From Mesorhizobium tianshanense (lineage in GTDB: Bacteria; Pseudomonadota; Alphaproteobacteria; Rhizobiales; Rhizobiaceae): 64,000 bases of DNA. This document shows positions 35,993 to 44,142 of this stretch, piece by piece (positions within the stretch are counted from its first letter, which is position 1; every line of letters begins with the position of its first letter). The stretch spans positions 52,500 through 116,499 of the forward strand of contig NZ_VLKT01000022.1 in assembly GCF_007830515.1 (NCBI RefSeq), read 5' to 3'. Under the pieces are notes generated by a model. That model had not been told where the DNA came from. It searched no databases and was given only the letters and a program-made list of their open reading frames with translations. The translations under genes and the position numbers were made by a program.

Positions 35993-36018
35993 GCGGACTC
36001 GCTCAATAGGAGGTCCTG

Positions 36019-36255
36019 ATGAATTGGAACATGTGGGTTCGGCAGATTCACCGGTGGACGTCGATCGTCTTTACAGGGACCGTCATCGCCAACTTCATCG
36101 CCATGGGTATGGGGGAGCCTCCGGCCTGGGTGGTCTACTCGCCGCTGCCGCCGCTCTTCCTGCAGTTGTTCACCGGTCTGTACATGTTCGTGCTGCCATA
36201 TGCCGCCAAGTGGCGCAGCGGACAACGCACCGGTGCGCCGGGACTGAACGGTTAG
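36019..36255 (+). CDS. Small two-helix membrane protein
   Basis: 78 residues with two predicted membrane helices (about 14-31 and 42-62) and a basic C-terminal tail. AGGAGGT stands 7 bases before the ATG. It sits 26 bases after the VOC gene, and its end overlaps the convergent amidohydrolase gene by four bases. I do not recognise the family; a small membrane partner of the stress cluster is a guess. Confidence 0.65.
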   Translation: MNWNMWVRQIHRWTSIVFTGTVIANFIAMGMGEPPAWVVYSPLPPLFLQLFTGLYMFVLPYAAKWRSGQRTGAPGLNG

Positions 36256-37490
36256 TCGTGGCTGTGCCCGAAATGCCGGCTCACGACATCGACATGCGTC
36301 TCGTGGCCATGCGCTTCGAAACGCTCGGTATCGCTAAGATCGTCCACCGCCTCGTTCGGCCACCAGGTGCCGCCAATCACGATACCGTCCGAGACCAGCC
36401 GCTGCTCGGCGACCAGCGAGGCACCGACCGCATCGACAAAGGTGAAGCGCCCCGGACGCAGCCGCAGCACCGCGATGTCGCCGACGGCACCAACCGTGAG
36501 CTTGCCAAGATCGGGCCTTGCGATCGCTTCCGCCGGCCGTTGTGTTGCGGCGCGCAGGACCTCGACAAGCGGCATGCCGAGCGCCAGCAGCTTCGACATG
36601 CAGACCAGAATGTCGAAGGCTGGACCGTCGACGCAGTAAAGATGCACGTCGCTGCTGATCACGTCCGGCGCCAGCCCCTCGCTGAGCATCGCCTTGGCGA
36701 CCGCGAAGTCGAACGAGCCCATGCCGTGGCCGATGTCGAAGATGACGCCCCGTTCGCGCGCCAGCCGCATGTCCGGCCGCACCGCGCCCGAAGCGAAGAC
36801 CGGCGCGTTGGGAAACGGCCGGAAGCAATGGGTGAGAACGTCGCCCTTGCGCAGCCGCGGCAGCACTTCCGAGCGGCCCGGCGGCGGCTCGTCGATATGT
36901 GCCATCAGCGCCAGGCCGGCCTGATCGGCGGCCTCGAGTGCCAGATCGACCGGCGCGATGCCGCTGGTGCCGCCGGCATGGCGACCTGAGCGGACCTTGA
37001 CGCCGACGACCACCTCGCGATGCTCGCGCGCCGCAGCGACGACCTCGCGCGGATTACACAGCCCGAGGTCGCTGCACTCGCCGACGGAGACCGTCTGCGA
37101 GAAGCCGAAAATGCCGGCAAAGGAAATGTTGACATAGGCCAGGATGCGGACCTTCGAACGCTCGATGACGTGGCGGCGAAAGCCAAGGAAATTACCGGCG
37201 CCGGCGCTTCCGGCGTCGATGAACGTCGTGGTTCCGCTTTTTGCGGCGAGGCGGTCGGCGTCAACGCCGAGCGACGTGCCGCCCCAATAGACGTGGCTGT
37301 GCAGGTCGATGAGGCCGGGCGCGACGATGGAGCCCGTAGCGTCGATGACGCGCCCGGCACGGTCGAAGGGAATATCTGCATCGATCGCGGCGATGCGGCC
37401 ATCGTCGGCGATGGCGACGTCGCGTTGCGCGTCGAGGCCGGACGACGGATCGATGAGGCGGCCGCCCTTCAGCAGGAGATCAAATTGCAC
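36252..37490 (-). CDS. Amidohydrolase/deacetylase-family metallohydrolase
   Basis: 412 residues. Amidohydrolase features: strand DLLLKGGRLIDPSSGLDAQRDVAI, the metal-binding HxH in LIDLHSHVYWG (about 63-65), later His in MAHIDEPPPG, and the Asp/His pattern in FDIGHGMGSFDF and SSDVHLYC. It resembles dihydroorotase-like deacetylases that cleave amide or N-acyl bonds. The GTG at 37490 has GGAGG upstream; the frame open beyond is a shadow of ridA. It is 23 bases downstream of ridA, so the pair may degrade a nitrogenous compound that yields reactive imines. Confidence 0.87.
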   Translation of the reverse strand: MQFDLLLKGGRLIDPSSGLDAQRDVAIADDGRIAAIDADIPFDRAGRVIDATGSIVAPGLIDLHSHVYWGGTSLGVDADRLAAKSGTTTFIDAGSAGAGNFLGFRRHVIERSKVRILAYVNISFAGIFGFSQTVSVGECSDLGLCNPREVVAAAREHREVVVGVKVRSGRHAGGTSGIAPVDLALEAADQAGLALMAHIDEPPPGRSEVLPRLRKGDVLTHCFRPFPNAPVFASGAVRPDMRLARERGVIFDIGHGMGSFDFAVAKAMLSEGLAPDVISSDVHLYCVDGPAFDILVCMSKLLALGMPLVEVLRAATQRPAEAIARPDLGKLTVGAVGDIAVLRLRPGRFTFVDAVGASLVAEQRLVSDGIVIGGTWWPNEAVDDLSDTERFEAHGHETHVDVVSRHFGHSHD

Positions 37491-37513
37491 CGGCGTCCGC
37501 CTCCGTTCCGTCT

Positions 37514-37879
37514 TCAGACCGGTCTGTAGGCGACGGCCTCGACCTCGATCTTGATGTCGATCATCAGCCGCGACTCGACGGTGGTGCGCGCCGGCGGATC
37601 TTTTGGGAAATGCCTGGCATAGACGGCATTGAAGGCGCCGAAATCGCGCGCGTCCTCGAGCCAGACGGTCGTCTTGACCACGTCGTCCATGGTGCAGCCG
37701 GCAAGCGCCAAGGCTGCCTTGACGTTCGAAAGCACCTGCTCGGTCTGCTCGGTGATGCCGCCCTTGACCACCACGCCGTCGCTGCCGACCGGGACCTGGC
37801 CGGAGACATAGACCATATCGCCGGCCCGGACCGCCGGCGACAGCGGCACATGGGATGTTCCAAAACACTGCTTGGGCAA
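37514..37879 (-). CDS. RidA-family enamine/imine deaminase
   Basis: 121-residue RidA/YjgF-type protein: ...SPAVRAGDMVYVSGQVPVGSDGVVVKGGITEQTEQVLSNVKAALALAG..., ending in IDIKIEVEAVAY. The substrate-contacting Arg/Glu of the family are consistent with ARTTVESRL. The start is the TTG at 37879, which has AGGAG seven bases before it; a GTG eight codons upstream is the alternative. Likely partner of the amidohydrolase. Confidence 0.85.
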   Translation of the reverse strand: MPKQCFGTSHVPLSPAVRAGDMVYVSGQVPVGSDGVVVKGGITEQTEQVLSNVKAALALAGCTMDDVVKTTVWLEDARDFGAFNAVYARHFPKDPPARTTVESRLMIDIKIEVEAVAYRPV

Positions 37880-38034
37880 AGAAAGTCTCCTGTTCAAAAA
37901 CACTGGCGCCTTGCCGTGCTGTCCGGCAATCGCCGCAAGTCAACGCTCTTCGCGCCTTCTCGCTGCACCGGTTTGCCCGTTTCCTGCCGGGAGGTCTACG
38001 CCAGTCCGCGCGATTCTCATACAGGCTGTGTTGG

Positions 38035-38066
38035 AAAGCAACATTTTTCGGGATTTATGTTGCTTT
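38035..38066. promoter_or_regulatory. 10-bp perfect inverted repeat upstream of SDR (candidate operator)
   Basis: AAAGCAACAT (38035-38044) and ATGTTGCTTT (38057-38066) are exact inverse copies 12 bases apart, between divergent ridA and the SDR gene. The right arm begins a 15-base word (38058-38072) almost identical to one in the rpiR control region. Confidence 0.7.
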
Positions 38067-38156
38067 ATTACAAGCGCATCAGCATCCTGCGCGAAGGATG
38101 ATTGCTTCGGCTTATCCGGCAGGCGAGGATTGGACGAGGGACAGGCGAGGAGCCGC

Positions 38157-38915
38157 ATGATCGATTTCGGTGGTCGAAGCGTGGTCGTCACAGGCGCGGC
38201 AGGCGGTGTCGGCAGCGCGCTGGTCGCCGTTTTATCCGCCTGCGGGGCAACGGTGGTCGCCTGCGATCGCGAAGGCACCGACCTGACCGGCGCCGAGATA
38301 GAAGAGGCGCACCATTTCGACCTGCTCGATGACGACGCCGTGGCGGCATTTGCCAAGCGCATCAGTGAAAAGGCGGCCCCGGCGGCAGTCATCTCGAATG
38401 CCGGCTGGACGCGGGCGGAAACGCTCGCCGACGTCTCGACGGCTGCTCTCGATCACGAGATGGATCTGAACTTTCGCAGCGCCGCGCTGATGTCGCAGGC
38501 ACTGCTGCCCGTCATGCGCAACCAGCCGCAGGGCGCGGCCTTCGTATTCATCTCCTCGGTTAACGCGCAGGCCCATTTCGGCAACCCCGCCTACGCCGCC
38601 GCCAAGGCGGCGCTCAACGGCTGGATGCGCGCCATCGCGACCGAGGAAGGCCGCAACGGCATCCGGGCGAATTCCGTCATTCCCGGCTCGATCCGGACCG
38701 GAGCCTGGGAACATCGCCTTGCCCACAAGCCGGAAATCCTTGCAGCCGTCGGCAAGCTCTATCCGCTCGGCAGGCTGGTCGAACCGGTCGAGGTTGCCCG
38801 CGCCGCGGTATTCCTGGCGTCGCCTTTTGCCAGCGGCATCACGGGCACGACTTTGAATGTCGACGCCGGCCTGATGGCCGGCAATCTGCCGTTTCTGGAC
38901 CAGATCGGCGGTTGA
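38157..38915 (+). CDS. Short-chain dehydrogenase/reductase
   Basis: 252-residue classical SDR: cofactor loop VTGAAGGVGSAL (10-21), the NAG motif in VISNAGWTR, and the catalytic Ser-Tyr-Lys in FVFISSVNAQAHFGNPAYAAAKAAL. The C-terminus ends with GTTLNVDAGL as usual. The acidic tail of the second strand (ACDREGTD) suggests NAD. The ATG at 38157 has GCGAGG upstream. It is divergent from ridA and followed by an NTF2-fold protein. Confidence 0.9.
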   Translation: MIDFGGRSVVVTGAAGGVGSALVAVLSACGATVVACDREGTDLTGAEIEEAHHFDLLDDDAVAAFAKRISEKAAPAAVISNAGWTRAETLADVSTAALDHEMDLNFRSAALMSQALLPVMRNQPQGAAFVFISSVNAQAHFGNPAYAAAKAALNGWMRAIATEEGRNGIRANSVIPGSIRTGAWEHRLAHKPEILAAVGKLYPLGRLVEPVEVARAAVFLASPFASGITGTTLNVDAGLMAGNLPFLDQIGG

Positions 38916-38972
38916 CCGGATGAGGTCGAGCCTTCAGCCAATCGAAAATATCGCAAGACAGGGGAGCAAGAA

Positions 38973-39458
38973 GTGACCTTCGACAAGAACCCGTTTCCGC
39001 CCGGCGACGCCGACCGCCATGCGCTCTGGGAGATGCTGGTGCGCCGCGACATCGACGCTTTCCTCGGCCAGGACTGGTCGATGGTCGAGGATGATTTCGT
39101 GGCCTCGAGCTTCTTCGGCATGCACGCCCATTTTCTCAGCGATGCGGACGCCTGGCGGCTGCAATTCCCGACGCTAGGCAGCTATCGCGACGAGTGGCTG
39201 CGCCAGGCCAGGGAAACCGCGGCGACGATATTTGCCGAACCGTTGCGCGAGGCGCTGTTCCGCATCACCAACATGCGCGACATCGATGTCGACGGCGACC
39301 GCGCCGTGCTACACAAGAAGTTCAATGGCTCGGTCGCCAAGCCCGACGGCAGCGCCGAGAAGCTGAAATGGCAAACCCTCTATTTCTGTACCAAGGTGGA
39401 GGGAAGCTGGAAGATATCAGGCTTCGTCGGCTACATGCCGCATCCGCTCGGCAGCTAG
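38973..39458 (+). CDS. Hypothetical NTF2/SnoaL-like protein
   Basis: 161 residues with a probable NTF2-type alpha+beta layout: helices DADRHALWEMLVRRDIDAFLGQDWSMVEDDF at the start and strands LKWQTLYFCTKVEGSWKISGFVGYMP at the end. No closer family is recognised. Start is the GTG at 38973, 57 bases after the SDR stop, same direction. It converges on the Lrp gene. Confidence 0.6.
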   Translation: MTFDKNPFPPGDADRHALWEMLVRRDIDAFLGQDWSMVEDDFVASSFFGMHAHFLSDADAWRLQFPTLGSYRDEWLRQARETAATIFAEPLREALFRITNMRDIDVDGDRAVLHKKFNGSVAKPDGSAEKLKWQTLYFCTKVEGSWKISGFVGYMPHPLGS

Positions 39459-39467
39459 TTCTGCCGC

Positions 39468-39917
39468 TCAGCGGTCGATCCGTGTCGACAGGATGATCGA
39501 GGACGACGTTCGTTCGACCCCGTCCATCGCGCCGATCTGGTCGAGGAGCGTGTCGAGGTCCCTGATCGACGGCGCGTCGACGATGACGATCATGTCGAAA
39601 TTGCCGCTCACGGAATGCAGCGTCCGCACCGGCGCCAGCGCCTGCAGGCTGCGCACCACCTTGTCGGCAAGCTTGGGCGTGACGGTGAGCAGGACATGCG
39701 CCCGAACCAGTCCCTGTTCGTAATCCGGCGAAAGCCTGACCCCATAGCCGGTGATGATGCCGCGCTGTTCCAGCCGCTCGATCCGGCTCTGCACGGTTGT
39801 CCGCGACACGCCGAGCCGCCGCGCCAGTTCGGCGGTCGAGGCGCGCGCGTTCGTGCGCAGCAGCGAGAGCAGGGCATGTTCCGCGTCACTGAGCATTTCG
39901 CTGAAATCCTTCAGCAT
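39468..39917 (-). CDS. Lrp/AsnC-family transcriptional regulator
   Basis: 149 residues. The helix-turn-helix (about 12-60; ALLSLLRTNARASTAELARRLGVSRTTVQSRIERLEQRGIITGYG) is followed by a RAM/AsnC ligand domain (about 70-145; RAHVLLTVTPKLADKVVRSLQALAPVRTLHSVSGNFDMIVIVDAPSIRDLDTLLDQIG). It is divergent from the saccharopine-dehydrogenase-like gene. The start overlaps a nearly perfect 11-bp-arm palindrome, so it probably senses an amino acid and controls that gene. Confidence 0.92.
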   Translation of the reverse strand: MLKDFSEMLSDAEHALLSLLRTNARASTAELARRLGVSRTTVQSRIERLEQRGIITGYGVRLSPDYEQGLVRAHVLLTVTPKLADKVVRSLQALAPVRTLHSVSGNFDMIVIVDAPSIRDLDTLLDQIGAMDGVERTSSSIILSTRIDR

Positions 39918-39949
39918 ATTGTTCGAAAACAGCGTTCGTTTCGCACAAT
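39918..39949. promoter_or_regulatory. Palindromic operator candidate for the Lrp/AsnC regulator
   Basis: ATTGTTCGAAA (39918-39928) and TTTCGCACAAT (39939-39949) are inverse arms with one mismatch, 10 bases apart. The site abuts the Lrp start and lies 70 bases before the divergent gene. Lrp-type proteins often bind such partly symmetric sites at their own promoter. Confidence 0.65.
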
Positions 39950-40021
39950 TTCACGCTTCCTTTCGACGGGCAAGCTGCGATCCTGTCCTCGCGGTCAAAC
40001 ATTTGGGCGAGGGAACCGGTC

Positions 40022-41125
40022 ATGAAGAAAATCATTGTTGTCGGCGCCGGCAAGATCGGCTCGACCATCGCCGAGATGCTGGCTTCCACAGGCGACTACC
40101 ACGTCACTCTCGTCGACCGCTCGGCCGCACAGCTCGGCGCGGCCGAACTGCCCGCGACCGTTGCGACCCTGAAACTCGACATCAAAGCATCAGGCCCCCT
40201 CGAAGCGGCCTTGGCCGGCACATTCGCCGTGCTCAGCGCAGCACCCTTCCATTTGACCACGCGCATCGCCGAAGCGGCAGCCAGCGCCGGCGTCCACTAT
40301 CTCGACCTGACCGAGGACGTCGTCAGCACCCGGCGCGTCAAGGAGCTGGCGCGCTCCGCCAAGAGCGCCTTCATTCCGCAATGCGGGCTGGCGCCGGGCT
40401 TCATCTCGATCGTCGCCAACGATCTCGCCAGCCGCTTCCACACGCTGGAGAGCGTGCGCATGCGGGTCGGCGCGCTGCCGCAATACCCGTCGAATGCGCT
40501 GAACTACAATCTGACCTGGAGCACGGACGGCGTCATCAACGAGTATTGCGAGCCTTGCGAGGCGATCGTCGAGGGCGAATTGATCGAGGTGCCGCCGCTA
40601 GAGGAGCGTGAGGAATTCTCGCTCGACGGTGTCACCTACGAGGCGTTCAACACCTCGGGCGGGCTCGGCACTTTGGCCGAGACGCTGAAGGGCAAGGTGC
40701 GCACGCTGAACTACCGCACCATCCGCTATCCCGGCCATGCCGCGATCATGAAAGCGCTGCTCAACGACCTTGGCCTGCGCCACCGCCGCGACGTGCTGAA
40801 GGACATCTTCGAAAGCGCCCTGCCGGCAACGCTGCAGGACGTGGTCATCGTCTTCGTCACGGTCAGCGGCCGCAAGAACGGCCGCCTGCTGCAGGAGACC
40901 TACGCCAACAAGATCTACGCCAGGCGCGTCGGCGATAGGGTGCGCAGCGCCATCCAGATCACCACGGCCTCCGCCATCTGCGCTGTGCTCGACATGCTGG
41001 CCGACGGGAGCTTGCCGGGACAAGGCTTCGTCAGGCAGGAGGACATCGCCCTCGACGCCTTCCTCGCCAACCGTTTTGGGCACGCTTACGCACAGCACGA
41101 AATGGTTAGCCGGCTGGCGGGCTAG
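40022..41125 (+). CDS. Saccharopine-dehydrogenase-like NAD(P) oxidoreductase
   Basis: 367 residues. Rossmann N-terminus KKIIVVGAGKIGSTIAEML (2-20), the TPATVATLKLDI-like second strand region and a C-terminal domain of the Lys9/saccharopine reductase type (QCGLAPGFISIVANDLASRFHTLESVRMRVGALPQYPSNALNYNLTWSTDGVINEY). Probably acts on an amino acid or its imine, perhaps in lysine or diaminoacid metabolism; the exact substrate cannot be stated. Under probable control of the divergent Lrp/AsnC gene. Confidence 0.87.
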   Translation: MKKIIVVGAGKIGSTIAEMLASTGDYHVTLVDRSAAQLGAAELPATVATLKLDIKASGPLEAALAGTFAVLSAAPFHLTTRIAEAAASAGVHYLDLTEDVVSTRRVKELARSAKSAFIPQCGLAPGFISIVANDLASRFHTLESVRMRVGALPQYPSNALNYNLTWSTDGVINEYCEPCEAIVEGELIEVPPLEEREEFSLDGVTYEAFNTSGGLGTLAETLKGKVRTLNYRTIRYPGHAAIMKALLNDLGLRHRRDVLKDIFESALPATLQDVVIVFVTVSGRKNGRLLQETYANKIYARRVGDRVRSAIQITTASAICAVLDMLADGSLPGQGFVRQEDIALDAFLANRFGHAYAQHEMVSRLAG

Positions 41126-41214
41126 GGCCACCCATTTGCGAGACGCAGGCGGGACAGATGGGGGCGCGAAAGAACTCGACCGAACGAGCTGATCGCGTGT
41201 GAGGTCGTCTCGCC

Positions 41215-42612
41215 TCAAATATGCAGCGCATGCCCGAGCGCCTTCAGCGCGGCTTCCTGAAAACCCTCGCCCTGCGTCGGGTGGGCATGGATGGTGCCGG
41301 CTATATCCTCAAGCCTTGCACCCATTTCCAGCGCGAGGCCGAAAGCCGTCGACAGTTCCGACACACCCTGGCCGACCGCCTGGATGCCGAGCACCAGATG
41401 GTTGTCCGCGCGGGCAACAACCCGCACGAATCCATCCTCGCCCATTTTCGTCATGGCCCGGCCATTGGCGGCGAAGGGGAACAGCCCGACCTTGATCTCA
41501 CCGCCAAGCGCCTTGGCCTCCTCCGGCGACGGGCCTGCGGTGACCAGTTCAGGGTCGGTGAAGCAGACGGCGGGAATGCAGCGCTTGTCCCAGCTGCGTT
41601 TGTGGCCAGCGACGATCTCGGCGACCATTTCGCCTTGCGCCATGGCGCGATGCGCCAGCATCGGCTCGCCGGTGACGTCGCCGATGGCGAAGATACCGCG
41701 CATGGAGGTGCGGCACTGGTCGTCGATGCGGATGAATTTTCCTGCCATGTCGAGGTCGATCTGCTCCAGGCCCCAGTCTTCGATCACCGGCTTGCGCCCG
41801 ACGGTGACCAGGATCCTGTCGGCAGCGATCTTGGCATTCTTGCCGTCCTTCGTCTCGACCAGCAGTGCATCGCCCTTGGTCGACAACCCCTTGGCCTTGG
41901 CGCCCACAAGCACCTCGATACCGAGCTCAGCGAGCCGCTTCACGACTGGCCGGGTCAGCTCTGCATCATACTGCGCCAGCACGCGCGGCAAAGCCTCGAC
42001 TACGGTCACCCTGGCGCCCAGCTTGGCGAAGGCAATGCCGAGCTCGAGACCGATATAGCCGCCGCCGACGACGGCAAGCCTTTCCGGCACTTCGCTCAGC
42101 GCCAGCGCTTCGGTGGACGAGATCACCGGCCCACCGAACGGCAGGAACGGCAGCTCGACCGGCGCCGAGCCGGTCGCGATCACCACCGTCTCGGCGCGGA
42201 CCACCTGCATCCCGGTCTCGGTCTGGACCTCGACGGTCTTGCCGTCGCGGAATTTCGCCCAGCCATGCACGGTCTTGACCCCGGCCTTCTTGAGCAGGCC
42301 GGCGACGCCGCTGTTCAGCCGGCTAACAATACCGTCCTTCCAGGCTATGGTCGTGGCGAGGTCGAGGGACGGCGCCCCGATCATGATGCCGAGTGGGCTT
42401 TTGCCGCCGGCCATGTGCGACACCTTTTCGAACTCCTCGGCCGCATGGATCAGCGCCTTGGATGGAATGCAGCCAACATTGAGACAAGTGCCGCCCGGTT
42501 TGCCGAACTCGACGATGACAGTGTCGATGCCGAGCTGGCCGGCGCGGATGGCTGAGATATAGCCGCCAGGACCGGCGCCGATGACGAGCAGCTTGCAGGA
42601 GATTTCTTTCAT
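41215..42612 (-). CDS. lpd: Dihydrolipoyl dehydrogenase (E3 of the 2-oxoacid dehydrogenase complex)
   Basis: 465-residue flavoprotein. FAD loop VIGAGPGGYISAIRAGQ (10-26), redox cysteine pair in GGTCLNVGCIPSKAL (about 41-55), NAD loop VVGGGYIGLELGIAF, and the C-terminal catalytic His-Glu in HAHPTQGEGFQEAAL. All key residues are present. It closes the E1alpha-E1beta-E2-E3 order after a 159-base gap containing a palindromic repeat, so it may also have its own signals. The ATG at 42612 is chosen at the domain start. Confidence 0.95.
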   Translation of the reverse strand: MKEISCKLLVIGAGPGGYISAIRAGQLGIDTVIVEFGKPGGTCLNVGCIPSKALIHAAEEFEKVSHMAGGKSPLGIMIGAPSLDLATTIAWKDGIVSRLNSGVAGLLKKAGVKTVHGWAKFRDGKTVEVQTETGMQVVRAETVVIATGSAPVELPFLPFGGPVISSTEALALSEVPERLAVVGGGYIGLELGIAFAKLGARVTVVEALPRVLAQYDAELTRPVVKRLAELGIEVLVGAKAKGLSTKGDALLVETKDGKNAKIAADRILVTVGRKPVIEDWGLEQIDLDMAGKFIRIDDQCRTSMRGIFAIGDVTGEPMLAHRAMAQGEMVAEIVAGHKRSWDKRCIPAVCFTDPELVTAGPSPEEAKALGGEIKVGLFPFAANGRAMTKMGEDGFVRVVARADNHLVLGIQAVGQGVSELSTAFGLALEMGARLEDIAGTIHAHPTQGEGFQEAALKALGHALHI

Positions 42613-42639
42613 GTCGACACGCTCTTTCTGGCGAACAAA

Positions 42640-42751
42640 GGCCCCCTCATCCGGCCGCTTCGCGGCCACCTTCTCCCCGACGGGGAGAAGAGGCTGGCGC
42701 CGGCGTTGGCGACCTCCTTGCAATTCGGTTGGCAATCCGGGTGAGGGGGCC
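42640..42751. repeat. Palindromic element between E2 and E3 genes
   Basis: Outer arms 42640-42654 and 42737-42751 (15 bases, one mismatch) enclose an inner perfect hairpin CTTCTCCCCG (42670-42679) / CGGGGAGAAG (42681-42690). It is a copy of the family at 32297 and 26641. Confidence 0.8.
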
Positions 42752-42771
42752 TGAGCGACATTCTCATCGCC

Positions 42772-44139
42772 TCAATCCACAAAGATCAGCGCCGGGGTCT
42801 CCAGCAGCGTCTTGATCCGTTGAACAAACACCGCGGCATCCCAGCCGTCGATGACGCGGTGATCGAAGCTGGAGGACAGGTTCATCATCTTGCGCGGAAT
42901 GAATTGCGTGCCGTCCCACACCGGCCGCACCATCATCTTGTTGACGCCGATGATCGCCACTTCCGGATGATTGATCACCGGCGTTGTCGCCACCCCTCCC
43001 ATGGCGCCGAGCGAGGTGATGGTGATGGTCGAGCCGGACAGCTCGTCCCGCGTTGCCGTGCCTGACCTGGCCGCCTCGGCAAGCCGGTTGAGCTCAACGG
43101 CGCAGTCCCAGATGCCGCGCGCCTCGGCGTGCTTGACCACCGGCACCACCAGCCCCGAAGACGTTTGCGCGGCGATGCCGATATGCACGCCGCCATGCTG
43201 GTGGATGATGCCGGCCTCGTCGTCGAACAGCGCGTTGAGGTTGGGCTGGTCGGCAATCGCCTTGACCATCGCCCGCATCAGGAACGGCAGCAGCGTCAGC
43301 TTCGGCCGTTCCGCACCGCTGCGCTGCTCCTTGTTGAGCGCGGCGCGCAGATCCTCGAGCGCGGTGACGTCGATCTCCTCGACATAGGTGATGTGCGGGA
43401 TGCGCGATTTCGCCAGCGTCATCTTCTCGGCGATCTTTCGCCTGAGCCCGATCACCTTGATGTCCTCGATCGTCTCGTTGCGGGCGAGGCCGGAGACTTT
43501 CGCCAGCTGCGGTCCGCGCGCCAGAAAGGCCTCGATGTCCTCATGCTGGATGCGGCCGGCCGGGCCGCTTCCCGTGACCTGGCGAAGATCGATGCCTGCC
43601 TCTTTCGCTCTCAGGCGGATGGCAGGCGAGGCCAGCGGCTTTTCGCCTTCGGGGCGCGGGGCGCCCGCAGCCGCAGTACCCCCACCCCTAACCCCTCCCC
43701 GCAAGGGGGAGAGGGATTCCGTCGCCGGTGCATCCTCAATTCTTGGAGAGTGTCTGGATGAGGGTGAAGCAGACTTGGAATCGGCTTTGGGGGCCGAGGC
43801 GCGTCCCCCTCCCCCTTGTGGGGAGGGGTTAGGGGTGGGGTTACTCTTGGCGACCAACTCAATGTCCTGCGGCGCACCTGCCTTCACATTGCCGTCGCCA
43901 GCCACTTTCAAACGGACGATGGGCGAGCCGATCGCCACCGTGTCGCCGATCTCGGCGCCGAGCCAGAGGATTTCGCCATCGACGGGCGAGGGAATTTCGA
44001 CCGTCGCCTTGTCGGTCATCACGGCGGCCAGCACAGCGTCCTCGCGCACGAGGTCACCGACCTTGACCTGCCATTCGACCAGCTCGGCCTCGGCGACGCC
44101 TTCGCCGACATCGGGCAGCTTGATCACATATTCACCCAT
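42772..44139 (-). CDS. bkdB: Branched-chain 2-oxoacid dehydrogenase E2 acyltransferase
   Basis: 455 residues. Lipoyl domain (1-80) with the lipoyl-Lys44 in MTDKATVEIP, a linker (about 90-165), peripheral subunit-binding domain (about 168-210; PAIRLRAKEAGIDLRQVTGSGPAGRI) and the catalytic acyltransferase domain (about 225-455) with the His/Asp active site in SFDHRVIDGWDAA. The linker contains two oppositely oriented palindromic repeats, at 43680-43700 and 43820-43840, translated in frame as Pro/Gly-rich sequence. Part of the bkd operon, starting three bases after E1beta. bkdB is inferred from context with E1alpha/E1beta; a pyruvate complex is less likely. Confidence 0.9.
   Translation of the reverse strand: MGEYVIKLPDVGEGVAEAELVEWQVKVGDLVREDAVLAAVMTDKATVEIPSPVDGEILWLGAEIGDTVAIGSPIVRLKVAGDGNVKAGAPQDIELVAKSNPTPNPSPQGGGGRASAPKADSKSASPSSRHSPRIEDAPATESLSPLRGGVRGGGTAAAGAPRPEGEKPLASPAIRLRAKEAGIDLRQVTGSGPAGRIQHEDIEAFLARGPQLAKVSGLARNETIEDIKVIGLRRKIAEKMTLAKSRIPHITYVEEIDVTALEDLRAALNKEQRSGAERPKLTLLPFLMRAMVKAIADQPNLNALFDDEAGIIHQHGGVHIGIAAQTSSGLVVPVVKHAEARGIWDCAVELNRLAEAARSGTATRDELSGSTITITSLGAMGGVATTPVINHPEVAIIGVNKMMVRPVWDGTQFIPRKMMNLSSSFDHRVIDGWDAAVFVQRIKTLLETPALIFVD
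43680..43840. repeat. Pair of palindromic repeats inside the E2 linker
   Basis: A 21-base arm (43680-43700) is an exact inverse copy of 43820-43840, each adjoining its own small GGGGGAG-type hairpin. The pair spans codons about 100-153 of bkdB and keeps the frame open. Confidence 0.9.
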
Positions 44140-44142
44140 CAG

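Noticed and set aside
37491..37943. Extended N-terminus of the amidohydrolase across ridA (563 codons)
   Set aside because: The extra residues are out-of-frame ridA sequence; a GTG with GGAGG at 37490 begins the conserved domain.
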